Source: JADKIH01 sp031417555
GTDB lineage: Bacteria > Bacteroidota > Bacteroidia > AKYH767-A > 2013-40CM-41-45
Direction of reading: 5' to 3'
DNA length: 64,000 bases
Assembly (NCBI GenBank): GCA_031417555.1
Contig: JANOVV010000112.1
Span: 50,686 to 114,685 of the forward strand
How positions within the stretch are numbered: the stretch's first letter is position 1; each line of letters opens with the position of its first letter. Shown one piece after another: positions 46,892 to 56,519 of this stretch. The notes under the pieces were generated by a model. The model was not told the DNA's origin. It searched no databases and saw only the letters and a program-made list of their open reading frames with translations. Both the position numbers and the translations under genes were made by a program.

Positions 46892-47491
46892 TTCTTCTTT
46901 TCGAATGATTCTTTCTATGTTTCTCTGATGAGTAACCAAAATTAAAATTGCGACTGCAAGAGAAAAAATATTAATACTTGAATTTGTTGAATAAAAAACC
47001 ATAATGACAATCGGAAAAACAATTCCACTGATCATGCTGCTTAAAGAAACATATCCGCTTAAATATAGAGTGACAATAAAACTAAGTGCACAAATTACAG
47101 CTGCTTGAGGATGAATTCCTATCAATATACCTAACATAGTTGCTACTCCTTTACCACCCCGAAAGCCGACAAAAACCGGGAAAATATGTCCCATGATTCC
47201 GCAAACGGCCAGTGCCAGTTCATAGTCAATAAACTCAGGAGATTGTGAATCATAATCTCCCATAATAAAAGCAAGTTTTACGGCAAGGAATCCTTTTAGG
47301 ATATCCATAATTAAGACTACGATCCCTGGTTTTCTGCCTAATACACGAAATGTGTTGGTGGCACCTGCATTACCGCTGCCGTATTCTCTGACATCAATGT
47401 TATAAAAAGTACGGCCAACCCAGACCGCAGAAGGAATAGATCCTACCAGATATGCGACAAGTAAACCAATAAGATTCGGTACTGTAAGCAA
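46856..47491 (-). CDS. plsY: Acyl-phosphate:glycerol-3-phosphate acyltransferase
   Basis: The 211-residue inner-membrane enzyme transfers an acyl group from acyl phosphate to glycerol 3-phosphate to make lysophosphatidate. The three family motifs are visible: GSIPSAVWVGR near 17, REYGSGNAGATNTFRVLG near 35-52, and GFRGGKGVATMLG near 108-120. Five membrane helices are evident. The start is TTG at 47491; there is no nearby ATG and MLTVPNLIGLLVAYLVGSIPSA is the expected N-terminus. It lies 88 bases after the 1491-residue gene on the same strand. Its 3' end overlaps the convergent TPR gene by 36 bases. Confidence 0.94.
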   Translation of the reverse strand: MLTVPNLIGLLVAYLVGSIPSAVWVGRTFYNIDVREYGSGNAGATNTFRVLGRKPGIVVLIMDILKGFLAVKLAFIMGDYDSQSPEFIDYELALAVCGIMGHIFPVFVGFRGGKGVATMLGILIGIHPQAAVICALSFIVTLYLSGYVSLSSMISGIVFPIVIMVFYSTNSSINIFSLAVAILILVTHQRNIERIIRKEESRVKWYRKRFF

Positions 47492-47579
47492 TTGAAGAAA
47501 TTTTTACTTTCCGACAAAATTCAAATGAAGCAAAGCAATTTTTTCGCAATCATAGTTAATCATTAGCTAATTAACAACC

Positions 47580-50500
47580 TTACTTTTCTTGTTCTTCCTT
47601 TTCCGGCTGCATTTTCCTTATAAAATTTTTTACAGCCCGGTCCGTAGACAAAATATATTCAAAATCAGGCTTATCCTTGATTTTTTTTACTCTTTTTTCA
47701 GGTTTTACTTTATTAATCTCCTCATTAAAAGCACTGTACGAAGAAATAGCCTGAAGAAGTCCACGACTGTAGCTGAAGAAATACCATTGTCCATTTTCGG
47801 GTTCAAGATAAATATTAAATGCATCACCGCTTCTCTTATGAACTATTTCAACAAAGCCGTTCATTCGTCTGTTAATGTTTACTTTATCTATACTTCCTAT
47901 TCCTATTTGGCCGGTAGATCTGTAGCTTTTGCTGTTATTATCCCAGATCATTTTAAGTTCGGTAATAAAAAAAGTATGTCGCAATTCATCAGGGATTTTT
48001 TTGAAAGCACCATAAAGATTTAATTCTGCAATAAATTTATCAGCCTTCTCTTTGCCGACCAATTCAGTAATTCCACGTTCATAGGTTAGTTGTCCTGCAT
48101 CGAGGGTTGGCTTGAGCATAGCATTGGTTGATAATTGAGTACTCATCACTTTTAATGCATCCTCATTAAAGAAAAAATCAACAGCAGCGAGAATTTTAAA
48201 ATTGGTACTGTCATTGTTCAGGTTATTGGTAACGTTGCCAACTGTTTTTAACTCCATTTGACCGAGATCAGAACCAAAGTCTACTTTTCCTTCACCATAA
48301 ACGATACAATTCTTATCATCCAGACTTAAAAAATTACCGGCAGCACCGGGCTTTTCAAGTTTCTCTTTTGTCGTAATGCAAAACTTTTCGGTAATTTTAT
48401 TATAATAAAGCAAACCGCTGGCATTGATAATTTCAAGATCCGTTGAACGTTGCTTCGGCGTTAAAAAGGCAGCATATATCCCTGTGCTATCGGCTGTTTG
48501 AGAAATTGAAGCAGACAGTTTATCACCTGCATCTGTAACAGGCGACGAAATAGGTATGTTAACATTCATAGGATTTATTTCACCTGTGAAACGTATCCAG
48601 TTTTTTTGAATTTTATCGCAACGAAGGTTTGGCATTGCATAACCCGAGAAAGTCAGAAATTCCTGAACCGCTGTTAGGTGAACATTTCCTTTGAATAAAA
48701 ACTGCGGACTAAGAGGAAAACCTTCTGAATTTGCAAGTTCTCCATCTGCATACGTTTGTGATGTTGTGTCAACGGCAATTTTATCAAAATGAAAATGATG
48801 CTTGACTTTTTTCTCGTCAATATAATCGTAATCGCCGCTTCCTTCATATTTTTTACGTCCGAGAATATTGACATCAGCATTGTAAATTGAATGGTACTTT
48901 GTTGTGTTGTTTGCAATGATGCGGGCATCCTTTAGAGTACGGATTTTAGCATAACGTTCAACGACAACTTTACCGCTATCGGGAATCACAGATGCGTCGG
49001 CGGTTTGAATTAAAGCAACTTTCTCTGCTTTGATCAGATAATCTTTTAATGAATACCTGGCAAAAGGAGCTTTCCATCGAAGAGAATCCTGATGAGGCTC
49101 GACGCTGATAAATTCAGAACCTGTCAGAGTTACTCCTGTCGCTGAAGTATCATTTTCTGCATTTTGATTACCGGCAGACATTTCGACTTCTTTGGCATCC
49201 ATAAACCATTTGAAGCGATCAATATAACAGATGTATTGATTTAAAGGAAAGCTAACATAAGATCCACCACCGTTTGATTTAAATTCTCCAACACGATTAC
49301 TGAAATCGATATGAGATTTTACATTTATAGTTGTAAAAGCAAGTGCGCTTAAATTGTCGGACGTTAATCTGAAATCAGAAGTATCGGCATCGAAAACATT
49401 TGCTTTGTATTTAAATAATTTTGATTCAAGCTCGCTGGATGTAAACTTCATAATACCTTCTCCTAACAATCCCGTTGATCTCAGCTGAAGATTTCCGTTT
49501 AATGTAGCCTGACCATCATACATATCCATATCTGCTTCACGTCGGTTTACAAACATTGCATCATTATAAGGCTCCCAGTGAATATAAACCAAATCAGCTT
49601 TCACAGATGGAAACTGAACGCTTGATAATGTATCCTTCTTATTGATGAAATCGTGAGCTGTTGCGTTCATTGAATCCGGAAGAAAAAGATATTCATCCGA
49701 TTTGGATGTTGAGGTAAGAAAATTTAATGTTCCATTACCTTTTAATCCCTGATTACTTAAATTAACGGTACTGGTAAATTTACCCTTATCGCCGTAAGCA
49801 GGCCATCCATTGGGGCCGGTTTCTCTGACGATACCAAGCGATAAATCCGGTTGCAATTTAAGCGTATCACGAAAATCAGGAAAGATGCCTGCAGAAACAA
49901 ATTCTCCATTGAATCTTAATCCTGCTCTGCTGAAATTGTCTAATGAATCGATGGTAAAAGGATCGAGATGAAAATAAAATTTCTCCCGATTATATACTCC
50001 TTGCTGAATAAATGATTTATCATAATTGACATAGGAATCTTTCTTTGAATTAAAGATCGGATAATTGGGGTATTCATGAGTACCTGATTTATTTCCTTGA
50101 AAGTCGATAAGTAAATCGCCGGTAATATTTTCTAAAACACTTTTTACGGTCAGAAGTTTTCTATTTCCGTAAATATCTATTTCAGAAGCATTCTCACTTT
50201 CCACTTTCAAAAGTAAAGAATCAACATTTTCGAGATTTACTTTGAAATTCTGATAATCGAAAGAAAATAATTTACCGTAAAAATCAAATCTACCTGCATG
50301 TACTCTTCCCGCAAAAGAAAAATCACGGTCTTTATGTAATTTAATTTCCTGATTCTGCGGATAGATTACAACATTTTGAGAATCACTTAGAATGATAGGT
50401 GCTAGTCCGCGTAAAGTTATTTCAAAGTTCAGCAAATTTATACTTGCATTTGGTTTTGCTTCAATGATTGATTCAAATTGTATGACATCATAATCGGTTT

Positions 50501-52055
50501 TACCCTGGTTAGCCAGGAGGTAATAATAAAGCCGGTCTTTGACAAGAGCATTATCTTCTGTAGCATCATAAGCAACAAAGCCATCACTTGAAAGTTGAAT
50601 AAGCATCAGCCTGACTTCTGATGGAGATAATTTCATATACTTAGCTAGGTCTTCCGTATAAATTACCTTGCCACCTGTTTTTTCGGCAAATTGTTTTATG
50701 CTGGAAAGCGGATGCTGCGAGCTCAGACCTTGTAAACGAAAAAACCGTTGTTTTCTAAAGTAATTGCTTGATTCAAAATTTGCTTTACTTTCTCCGGTAC
50801 CGCTAATCATTTTCATATTTATAATTGGCTCATCAATTTTCCAATAGAGGCCATCAAAATACATATCAACCTGATGGAAGGAATCAAAGTAAGGACTTTT
50901 TGATCTTCCTTCTTCACCTCGTATTAAAGCTAGCTCACGATCTTTTACGATGTATTTAAAAGCAACTCCCGGATGGTAAATAGAATCCTTTTCGAAAAAT
51001 ATAGTTACTGATGCATTATCGGAAGTAAGTTTATCTTTTCGGATTGAAAAGCTCTTAGATTCGGCCATTAAAAATGGTTTCTTGGAACGGTAAAATATCA
51101 ATGACGCATTTTCTTCTGCATTACCGGATCCAATCATTCTATTTCCATTCATTGAAAAGCCTCCGCGATAATCAATATCAGGAACTATATTTTTAATGGT
51201 GAGTCCGGCAGTATACGATTGAAACCTTGGATAAGAAGCCGTTTCAACATTTATATTTGCCAGAATTTTATCTGTATATTTTCCGATTAAAGATTTGGAA
51301 AAGTAGGTTGAATTATAAAAATAAACTGAATCAGCAGTAAAATCGCTTTCGGTTACATCGAAAACATAATTTGTAAGTTCTGCATGAACAACTTTTTCGT
51401 CCCACCCTGCACGAATCCAATTTACTTTGCCACCCTGGCCGTAAAACAATTGTTTTGTCGGATATAAAAATCCTTTGGTATTATATATAATAGAAGAATC
51501 ACCTCGGGCCGAACAAACAAGATTTAACGAAGGAAAAATAATTTTAGGAATGGAATCGAAGTCAAAGGAATAATTTGAATTATCGCTGTGCCAGTTTGTT
51601 GAAGTAGACTGATACATCGTATTATCTCTAAAAAGGTTATTGCATGTTATAATATAATTTGTAAAATGACGAACCGGCAATAAAAGCAATTTGTCGAGAC
51701 TCGCTTGCCAGGCGGCAAAACTGGCAGCGGATTGTGTGCTATTTGAAAAACTAATCAGTGCCAATAAATAATTACTAAAATCCGGAAACGCTTTCATTCT
51801 TTTTCTTAACATGGCATTGGCCGTCCGGTAAATTTCATCTTGTTGCTGATTAGTAAATTTTCCTGAATTCCATGAGAGTTTAAATGTTTCCATTAACTTT
51901 TCTCCATCTTTCTTATTTGTTTCTTCGAGAAACTGCTGTAATTCGGTAATAAATTTAACCGGATCCATTGTAAAATTTTTCAAGGACTGTCCATTTGAAC
52001 TTAAGGCAGTAATGCAAAAGATCAATAGCAGAAATATTTTTATTCGGTAAGCCAT
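47580..52055 (-). CDS. Large exported protein of unknown function (1491 residues)
   Basis: From the ATG at 52055 (a TTG two codons earlier is the alternative) the protein has a signal peptide (AYRIKIFLLLIFCITALSS, cleavage near SNGQ), so it is exported. I do not recognise a named domain. The N-terminal ~200 residues are helical. After that, beta-rich repeats run almost to the end, with many segments of the type 'NGNLQLRSTGLLGEGIMKF' that suggest a long beta-helix or jelly-roll stack, as in OstA/LptA or AsmA-like proteins. At about 448-500 there is a winged-helix-like segment (TEDLAKYMKLSPSEVRLMLI), odd in an exported protein. It starts 2 bases after the prmA stop and plsY lies downstream. Confidence 0.8.
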   Translation of the reverse strand: MAYRIKIFLLLIFCITALSSNGQSLKNFTMDPVKFITELQQFLEETNKKDGEKLMETFKLSWNSGKFTNQQQDEIYRTANAMLRKRMKAFPDFSNYLLALISFSNSTQSAASFAAWQASLDKLLLLPVRHFTNYIITCNNLFRDNTMYQSTSTNWHSDNSNYSFDFDSIPKIIFPSLNLVCSARGDSSIIYNTKGFLYPTKQLFYGQGGKVNWIRAGWDEKVVHAELTNYVFDVTESDFTADSVYFYNSTYFSKSLIGKYTDKILANINVETASYPRFQSYTAGLTIKNIVPDIDYRGGFSMNGNRMIGSGNAEENASLIFYRSKKPFLMAESKSFSIRKDKLTSDNASVTIFFEKDSIYHPGVAFKYIVKDRELALIRGEEGRSKSPYFDSFHQVDMYFDGLYWKIDEPIINMKMISGTGESKANFESSNYFRKQRFFRLQGLSSQHPLSSIKQFAEKTGGKVIYTEDLAKYMKLSPSEVRLMLIQLSSDGFVAYDATEDNALVKDRLYYYLLANQGKTDYDVIQFESIIEAKPNASINLLNFEITLRGLAPIILSDSQNVVIYPQNQEIKLHKDRDFSFAGRVHAGRFDFYGKLFSFDYQNFKVNLENVDSLLLKVESENASEIDIYGNRKLLTVKSVLENITGDLLIDFQGNKSGTHEYPNYPIFNSKKDSYVNYDKSFIQQGVYNREKFYFHLDPFTIDSLDNFSRAGLRFNGEFVSAGIFPDFRDTLKLQPDLSLGIVRETGPNGWPAYGDKGKFTSTVNLSNQGLKGNGTLNFLTSTSKSDEYLFLPDSMNATAHDFINKKDTLSSVQFPSVKADLVYIHWEPYNDAMFVNRREADMDMYDGQATLNGNLQLRSTGLLGEGIMKFTSSELESKLFKYKANVFDADTSDFRLTSDNLSALAFTTINVKSHIDFSNRVGEFKSNGGGSYVSFPLNQYICYIDRFKWFMDAKEVEMSAGNQNAENDTSATGVTLTGSEFISVEPHQDSLRWKAPFARYSLKDYLIKAEKVALIQTADASVIPDSGKVVVERYAKIRTLKDARIIANNTTKYHSIYNADVNILGRKKYEGSGDYDYIDEKKVKHHFHFDKIAVDTTSQTYADGELANSEGFPLSPQFLFKGNVHLTAVQEFLTFSGYAMPNLRCDKIQKNWIRFTGEINPMNVNIPISSPVTDAGDKLSASISQTADSTGIYAAFLTPKQRSTDLEIINASGLLYYNKITEKFCITTKEKLEKPGAAGNFLSLDDKNCIVYGEGKVDFGSDLGQMELKTVGNVTNNLNNDSTNFKILAAVDFFFNEDALKVMSTQLSTNAMLKPTLDAGQLTYERGITELVGKEKADKFIAELNLYGAFKKIPDELRHTFFITELKMIWDNNSKSYRSTGQIGIGSIDKVNINRRMNGFVEIVHKRSGDAFNIYLEPENGQWYFFSYSRGLLQAISSYSAFNEEINKVKPEKRVKKIKDKPDFEYILSTDRAVKNFIRKMQPEKEEQEK

Positions 52056-52057
52056 AA

Positions 52058-52888
52058 TCAATTTTTAATATAATGGACAGCGAGCCAGTTATTTTCTTCT
52101 TTTTGAGATTTAAATGATAAGCCGTATTTGAGTGCACATTGGTTAATAATTTCCTTATCGCCGGCAAGTATACCGCTGAGCAATATTTCCCCTCCTGAAT
52201 TCAGGGAATCAGAATATGAATGTAAATCATTCAATAAGATGTTCCGGTTTATATTTGCGAAAATGACATCAAATTTCTTTTCTTTTATTAATGATACATC
52301 GCCTTTTAGAACAGAAATATTTTTTACATTATTCATTTCGCAATTTTCCAGGCTGTTTAGGTATGCCCATTCTTCAATATCAACGGCTATAATACTTTTA
52401 GCGCCCATTTTATCGGCTAAAATGGAAAGAATAGCCGTACCGCAACCCATGTCAAGAACTACTTTATTTTTTAACGATAATTTCAAAATACATTGAATCA
52501 TCAATGATGTAGTTGCATGATGCCCGGTGCCGAAAGACATCTTTGGTTCAATAATTATTTCATACTGAAAGTCGACTGATTTTGGATGAAAAGGTGCTCT
52601 GATGTAAACGCTGCCTGCAATGAAGACAGGCTCAAAATTGCTTTCCCACTTCTTATTCCAGTTTTGATCTTTTATGAACGATGTTTCATAGCGGATATTT
52701 TCACCGGAGCCTGGAATTGATTGAAGAATCTTTATTAAATCATCTTCTTTAAATAGTTTTGCTTCTATATAGGCATTTACACCGTCCGTTCTTTCTTCGA
52801 ACATATCAAAATCATTATCACCTAACCAGGCAATGATAGCTTCGTTTAATGAAGCATCATTGTAAAATCGAACTTCTGTATAATCCAT
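52058..52888 (-). CDS. prmA: Ribosomal protein L11 methyltransferase
   Basis: The 276-residue class I SAM methyltransferase modifies ribosomal protein L11. The N-terminal substrate-recognition domain is at about 1-100. The catalytic part has KMSFGTGHHATT near 127, VVLDMGCGTAILSI near 148, IAVDIEEWA near 170, and VIFANINRNILL near 207, which holds the NxN-type PrmA active-site loop. Length and motifs are normal. The stop lies 2 bases before the start of the 1491-residue gene, and tpiA ends 9 bases upstream of its start, so all three look co-transcribed. Confidence 0.93.
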   Translation of the reverse strand: MDYTEVRFYNDASLNEAIIAWLGDNDFDMFEERTDGVNAYIEAKLFKEDDLIKILQSIPGSGENIRYETSFIKDQNWNKKWESNFEPVFIAGSVYIRAPFHPKSVDFQYEIIIEPKMSFGTGHHATTSLMIQCILKLSLKNKVVLDMGCGTAILSILADKMGAKSIIAVDIEEWAYLNSLENCEMNNVKNISVLKGDVSLIKEKKFDVIFANINRNILLNDLHSYSDSLNSGGEILLSGILAGDKEIINQCALKYGLSFKSQKEENNWLAVHYIKN

Positions 52889-52897
52889 CGATTAATT

Positions 52898-53671
52898 TTA
52901 TTTTTTGGAAACCGGTTTTAACGATTTAATGATTGATAAAAAATCATCTGACTTGAGTGAAGCTCCGCCCACAAGTCCGCCATCGACATCGTTACAGTTA
53001 AAAATTTCATCTGCATTCTTTATTGAAACGCTGCCACCATAAAGAATGGGGATTTTTTGGGCAATATCTTCACCATATTTCTCTTTAATTTTATTACGGA
53101 TAAAGGAATGCATTTCCTGGATGTCAGAAGCAAGAGCGTTTACGCCTGTACCAATTGCCCAAACGGGTTCATAGGCAATTATACATTCATTGATAAACGA
53201 TTTATCGATATGGAAAAGTCCTTCTGATAATTGATTTTGGACAGTATCAAAATGCCGGCCCGATTTACGTTGAACTAAATCTTCTCCGCAGCAGTAAATG
53301 GGAATCAAGCCATGTTCGATGGCTTTATCAATTTTTTTGGCGAGTAATGCATTATCTTCATTAAAAATTGTTCGTCTTTCCGAATGTCCTATGATTACGT
53401 GCTCCACACCAATAGAAGCTAACATTGAAGCAGAAACTTCTCCTGTAAAGGCTCCTTTATTTTCGCTATAACAATTTTGAGCCGCGATAAAAAAATCTGA
53501 ACGACTTCGTGTTCTGTTTATAAGATCATGAATATAAATGAACGGAGCGGCGATAATTACAGAACAATAATCATCGCCACCATCAGAATCTGCGATTGCA
53601 TCTGCAAGAGACATCGCTTCTGCATATGTTAAATTCATTTTCCAATTAGCTACGATAATTTTCTTTCTCAT
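52898..53671 (-). CDS. tpiA: Triosephosphate isomerase
   Basis: The ATG at 53671 gives a 257-residue protein with the standard beginning MRKKIIVANWKMN (catalytic Lys near 11). A TTG six codons earlier would only add unrelated residues. IIGHSERR near 97 carries the electrophile His, AYEPVWAIGTG near 168 carries the catalytic Glu, and ILYGGSV near 215 and GGLVGGASL near 237 bind phosphate. It interconverts dihydroxyacetone phosphate and glyceraldehyde 3-phosphate in glycolysis. It is first of a likely operon with prmA and the 1491-residue gene. Confidence 0.97.
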   Translation of the reverse strand: MRKKIIVANWKMNLTYAEAMSLADAIADSDGGDDYCSVIIAAPFIYIHDLINRTRSRSDFFIAAQNCYSENKGAFTGEVSASMLASIGVEHVIIGHSERRTIFNEDNALLAKKIDKAIEHGLIPIYCCGEDLVQRKSGRHFDTVQNQLSEGLFHIDKSFINECIIAYEPVWAIGTGVNALASDIQEMHSFIRNKIKEKYGEDIAQKIPILYGGSVSIKNADEIFNCNDVDGGLVGGASLKSDDFLSIIKSLKPVSKK

Positions 53672-53904
53672 GATCCTAAAGGTATTCAATTCTTGAATGT
53701 ATTTTATTGTTTTATTATGTTAAAAAAAAATATTTCTACAGATTACATGTGAATACAAGTACGCTTAAAAATTAGGATGATTTTAAAAAAAATAGAAAGA
53801 TTATACACAATGAATTGTGACTTCTTAAGCCAAATTTAAAAGACCATCAAAAAATCAAATAAAAAAGATTACCAAATCAAAATATATTTCAAATATTAAT
53901 ATTT

Positions 53905-55695
53905 TCAACGGCTGCTGTCACTATTTTCAAATTGTATCTCATACAATTCTCTATACAATCCATTTAGCTTAAGTAATTGCTGATGACTTCCCTCCTCCAT
54001 TTTCATTCCTTTGTCGAGAACAATTATCCTGTCGGCATTTTGAATGGTTGCTAAACGATGGGCAATTACAATAGAAGTTCTTTGATAAGTAAGTTTGGAC
54101 GTTGCCAGTTGTATTAATTCTTCTGATTCGCTGTCGATCGATGATGTGGCTTCATCGAGGATGAGAATTTTTGGATTGAAAACATAGGCACGAATAAATG
54201 AAATTAATTGTCTTTGTCCAACCGAAAGCATCCCGCCTCTTTCCATGACATTGAAATCATAATTACCCGGAAGCCGGCTAATAAAATTGTGCGCGCCTAT
54301 GGCTATGGAAGCTTCAATAACTTGTTCTCTTGAAACAGAAGGATCATTTAATGTAATATTATTAAAAATGGTATCCGAAAAAAGAAAAACATCTTGAAGT
54401 ACAACGGCAATTTGTTTTCTTAATTCAAAAAGGTTATAATTTCTGATATCAACATCGTCAATTAAAACACTACCTTTTTGATATTCATAAAGTCTGCCAA
54501 CGAGGTTAATAATGGAAGATTTACCCGCACCGGTGGCGCCAATAAAAGCCAACATTTCTCCGGGCCTGACTTCGAAACTAATATCTTTTAAAATCCATTC
54601 CGGTTGAGCATTCTCCATGACGGGAAGATCACTATAGGCAAACCAAACATTTTTAAATTGAATTTTTCCTTCGATAGATTTAATGAACGTTCCATCGTTA
54701 GAAATAAATTCATTTGTATCAAGTACACGTAAAACTCTTTCGCTGCTTACCATACCCATTTGAAGCGTATTGAATTTATCCGCTAATTCCCGAATAGGAC
54801 GAAACAACATATTGATAAACATAATAAAGGCTACGACATTTCCCAATGAAACATCGCCGAGAATTACACCGTGTGATCCCCACCATACCAGCAAGCCTAT
54901 GGATGTAGCTGAGAGTAATTCGACAATGGGAAAAAAAATTGAATAATACCAAACGGATCGTACATGAGCTTTCATGTGATCTTTATTGATAGCCTTGAAT
55001 CGTCGCATCTCTTCATCTTCGCGATTGAAAGCCTGAACTACGCTCATACCGGTAATATGTTCCTGTACAAATGTATTCAGCAAAGCAACCTGAGTACGTA
55101 CTTCGCGGAAAGTCTTATTTATCCCTTTCTGAAAAATTCGTGTTGCGACAAAAAGAACAGGCATTGTAGAAAGGCTTATGAGAGCAAGTCGCCAGTCTAT
55201 AACAAACATTACGGCTATGATTACAAACAATTGAAGTAAATCACCAATTATTACGATAAGACCTTCACTGAAAATATCAGCAATAGTTTCAAGGTCGCTG
55301 ATAGTTCGAGTAACGAGTGTTCCTATGGGGGTATGATCAAAATATTTTAATCTCAATTGGCTGATATGCCTGAATAATTTTACCCGTAAATCCTTAATCA
55401 CAACTTGTCCGAGCCAACTTGTTATATAGGTATGATAATATTGAACGAGTGTTTGAAAAAGTAGAAGAAACGTCATTACAACCATCATGAGCAACAATCC
55501 ATGCTGGTCAAAAGTCATAATATAATGATCAATGGTGTACTTAATTAATATAGGTCTGACAGGAGATATCAGAGCAATAAGCAACGTTAAACCAACAGCA
55601 ATTCGAAATTTCTTTTTATAAGGTTTTACAAAAGCATAGATGCGTCTGAGAATCGATATATCAAATGCTTTTCCGCTTATAGTTTTTTTTGCCAT
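53905..55695 (-). CDS. ABC exporter, fused permease and ATPase (MsbA-like)
   Basis: The 596-residue half-transporter has six membrane helices in about 30-320. The nucleotide-binding domain follows from about 340: Walker A FIGATGAGKSSI near 385, the signature MLSVGQRQLISF near 490 (LSVGQ rather than LSGGQ), Walker B KILILDEATSSID near 510, and the H-loop IVIAHRLATI near 545. It would work as a homodimer exporting a lipid, peptide or drug; MsbA-type lipid flipping is one possibility, but the substrate is unknown. The start overlaps the truA stop by one base, so the two are coupled. Confidence 0.9.
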   Translation of the reverse strand: MAKKTISGKAFDISILRRIYAFVKPYKKKFRIAVGLTLLIALISPVRPILIKYTIDHYIMTFDQHGLLLMMVVMTFLLLFQTLVQYYHTYITSWLGQVVIKDLRVKLFRHISQLRLKYFDHTPIGTLVTRTISDLETIADIFSEGLIVIIGDLLQLFVIIAVMFVIDWRLALISLSTMPVLFVATRIFQKGINKTFREVRTQVALLNTFVQEHITGMSVVQAFNREDEEMRRFKAINKDHMKAHVRSVWYYSIFFPIVELLSATSIGLLVWWGSHGVILGDVSLGNVVAFIMFINMLFRPIRELADKFNTLQMGMVSSERVLRVLDTNEFISNDGTFIKSIEGKIQFKNVWFAYSDLPVMENAQPEWILKDISFEVRPGEMLAFIGATGAGKSSIINLVGRLYEYQKGSVLIDDVDIRNYNLFELRKQIAVVLQDVFLFSDTIFNNITLNDPSVSREQVIEASIAIGAHNFISRLPGNYDFNVMERGGMLSVGQRQLISFIRAYVFNPKILILDEATSSIDSESEELIQLATSKLTYQRTSIVIAHRLATIQNADRIIVLDKGMKMEEGSHQQLLKLNGLYRELYEIQFENSDSSR

Positions 55696-56438
55696 CAGAA
55701 TACAGGAAAAGGATATGTTATATCAGTAAGATAAAGTCCGTGTGCAGGAACAGAAACTCCTGCTTCGCTCCTGCTTCGGCTTTCCAGAATATCTGCAAAT
55801 TCTTTATCATTCATTTTATTTAAACCTGCTTTTAAAAGTGTGCCGACAATGGCTCGCACCATGTTCCGCAAAAAACGGTCTGCAGTAATAGTAAAAATTA
55901 GTTCGTCACCTTCATTCTTCCATTGAGCATTAGTTATTTTGCAAATATTTGTAAGAGTTTGGGTATTCGATTTACTGAAACTTGAAAAATCATTATGATC
56001 TAAGAGTTTTTCAGCAACGATATTCATTCTTTCAATATCAGGATTAAAAGGAAAAAAATATGCACGATCTCTCAAAAACGGATCTTTTTTTCTGTACAGT
56101 CGATAGACATATGTTCTAGAAGTTGCACTAAAACGAGCATGATCCCTCTCACCGACAGGAAAAATGGAATGAGTAACAATTGCATGAGGTAATACTGAAT
56201 TTAGCTGATGAATCAATTCGTTTGTATTTTGAATTTCATCATTTTCAAAATGAGCGAAAAATTTTTTTGCATGAACACCGGTATCCGTGCGTCCACATCC
56301 TATTGTTTCAATATCTTTTATTTTAAGTACCATACCCAAAGCATTATTCAATTCAGACTGAACACTATTTGCATTTTTCTGAATCTGCCAACCATGAAAT
56401 TTTGCGCCGTCGAAAGAAAGTCTGATAAAATAGCGCAT
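55695..56438 (-). CDS. truA: tRNA pseudouridine(38-40) synthase
   Basis: The 247-residue enzyme changes uridines 38-40 of tRNA anticodon arms to pseudouridine. RYFIRLSFDGAKFHGWQIQ opens the fold, and GCGRTDTGVHAKKFFAHF near 48-65 carries the catalytic Asp. FLRNMVRAIVGTLLKAG near 190 is the conserved C-terminal motif. Length is normal for TruA. The stop codon shares a base with the start of the ABC exporter gene. A heptamer repeat tract begins 9 bases upstream of its start codon. Confidence 0.95.
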   Translation of the reverse strand: MRYFIRLSFDGAKFHGWQIQKNANSVQSELNNALGMVLKIKDIETIGCGRTDTGVHAKKFFAHFENDEIQNTNELIHQLNSVLPHAIVTHSIFPVGERDHARFSATSRTYVYRLYRKKDPFLRDRAYFFPFNPDIERMNIVAEKLLDHNDFSSFSKSNTQTLTNICKITNAQWKNEGDELIFTITADRFLRNMVRAIVGTLLKAGLNKMNDKEFADILESRSRSEAGVSVPAHGLYLTDITYPFPVF

Positions 56439-56446
56439 GGAAGTTG

Positions 56447-56512
56447 TTAGTAGTTAGTCTTTAGATATTAGTAATTAGTTAATAGCATAAGGTTTATCTT
56501 GATACTTGATAC
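56447..56512. repeat. Degenerate heptamer tract upstream of truA
   Basis: Six consecutive 7-bp units: TTAGTAG, TTAGTCT, TTAGATA, TTAGTAA, TTAGTTA, ATAGCAT (56447-56488). After a short break there are two copies of TTGATAC (56499-56512), the reverse complement of the GTATCAA unit found after uvrB. Confidence 0.8.
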
Positions 56513-56519
56513 TATTTTT

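Noticed and set aside
47555..47582. Possible heptamer tract (GTTAATC, ATTAGCT, AATTAAC) before the stop of the 1491-residue gene
   Set aside because: Only three or four units with weak agreement, which AT-rich DNA can give by chance.
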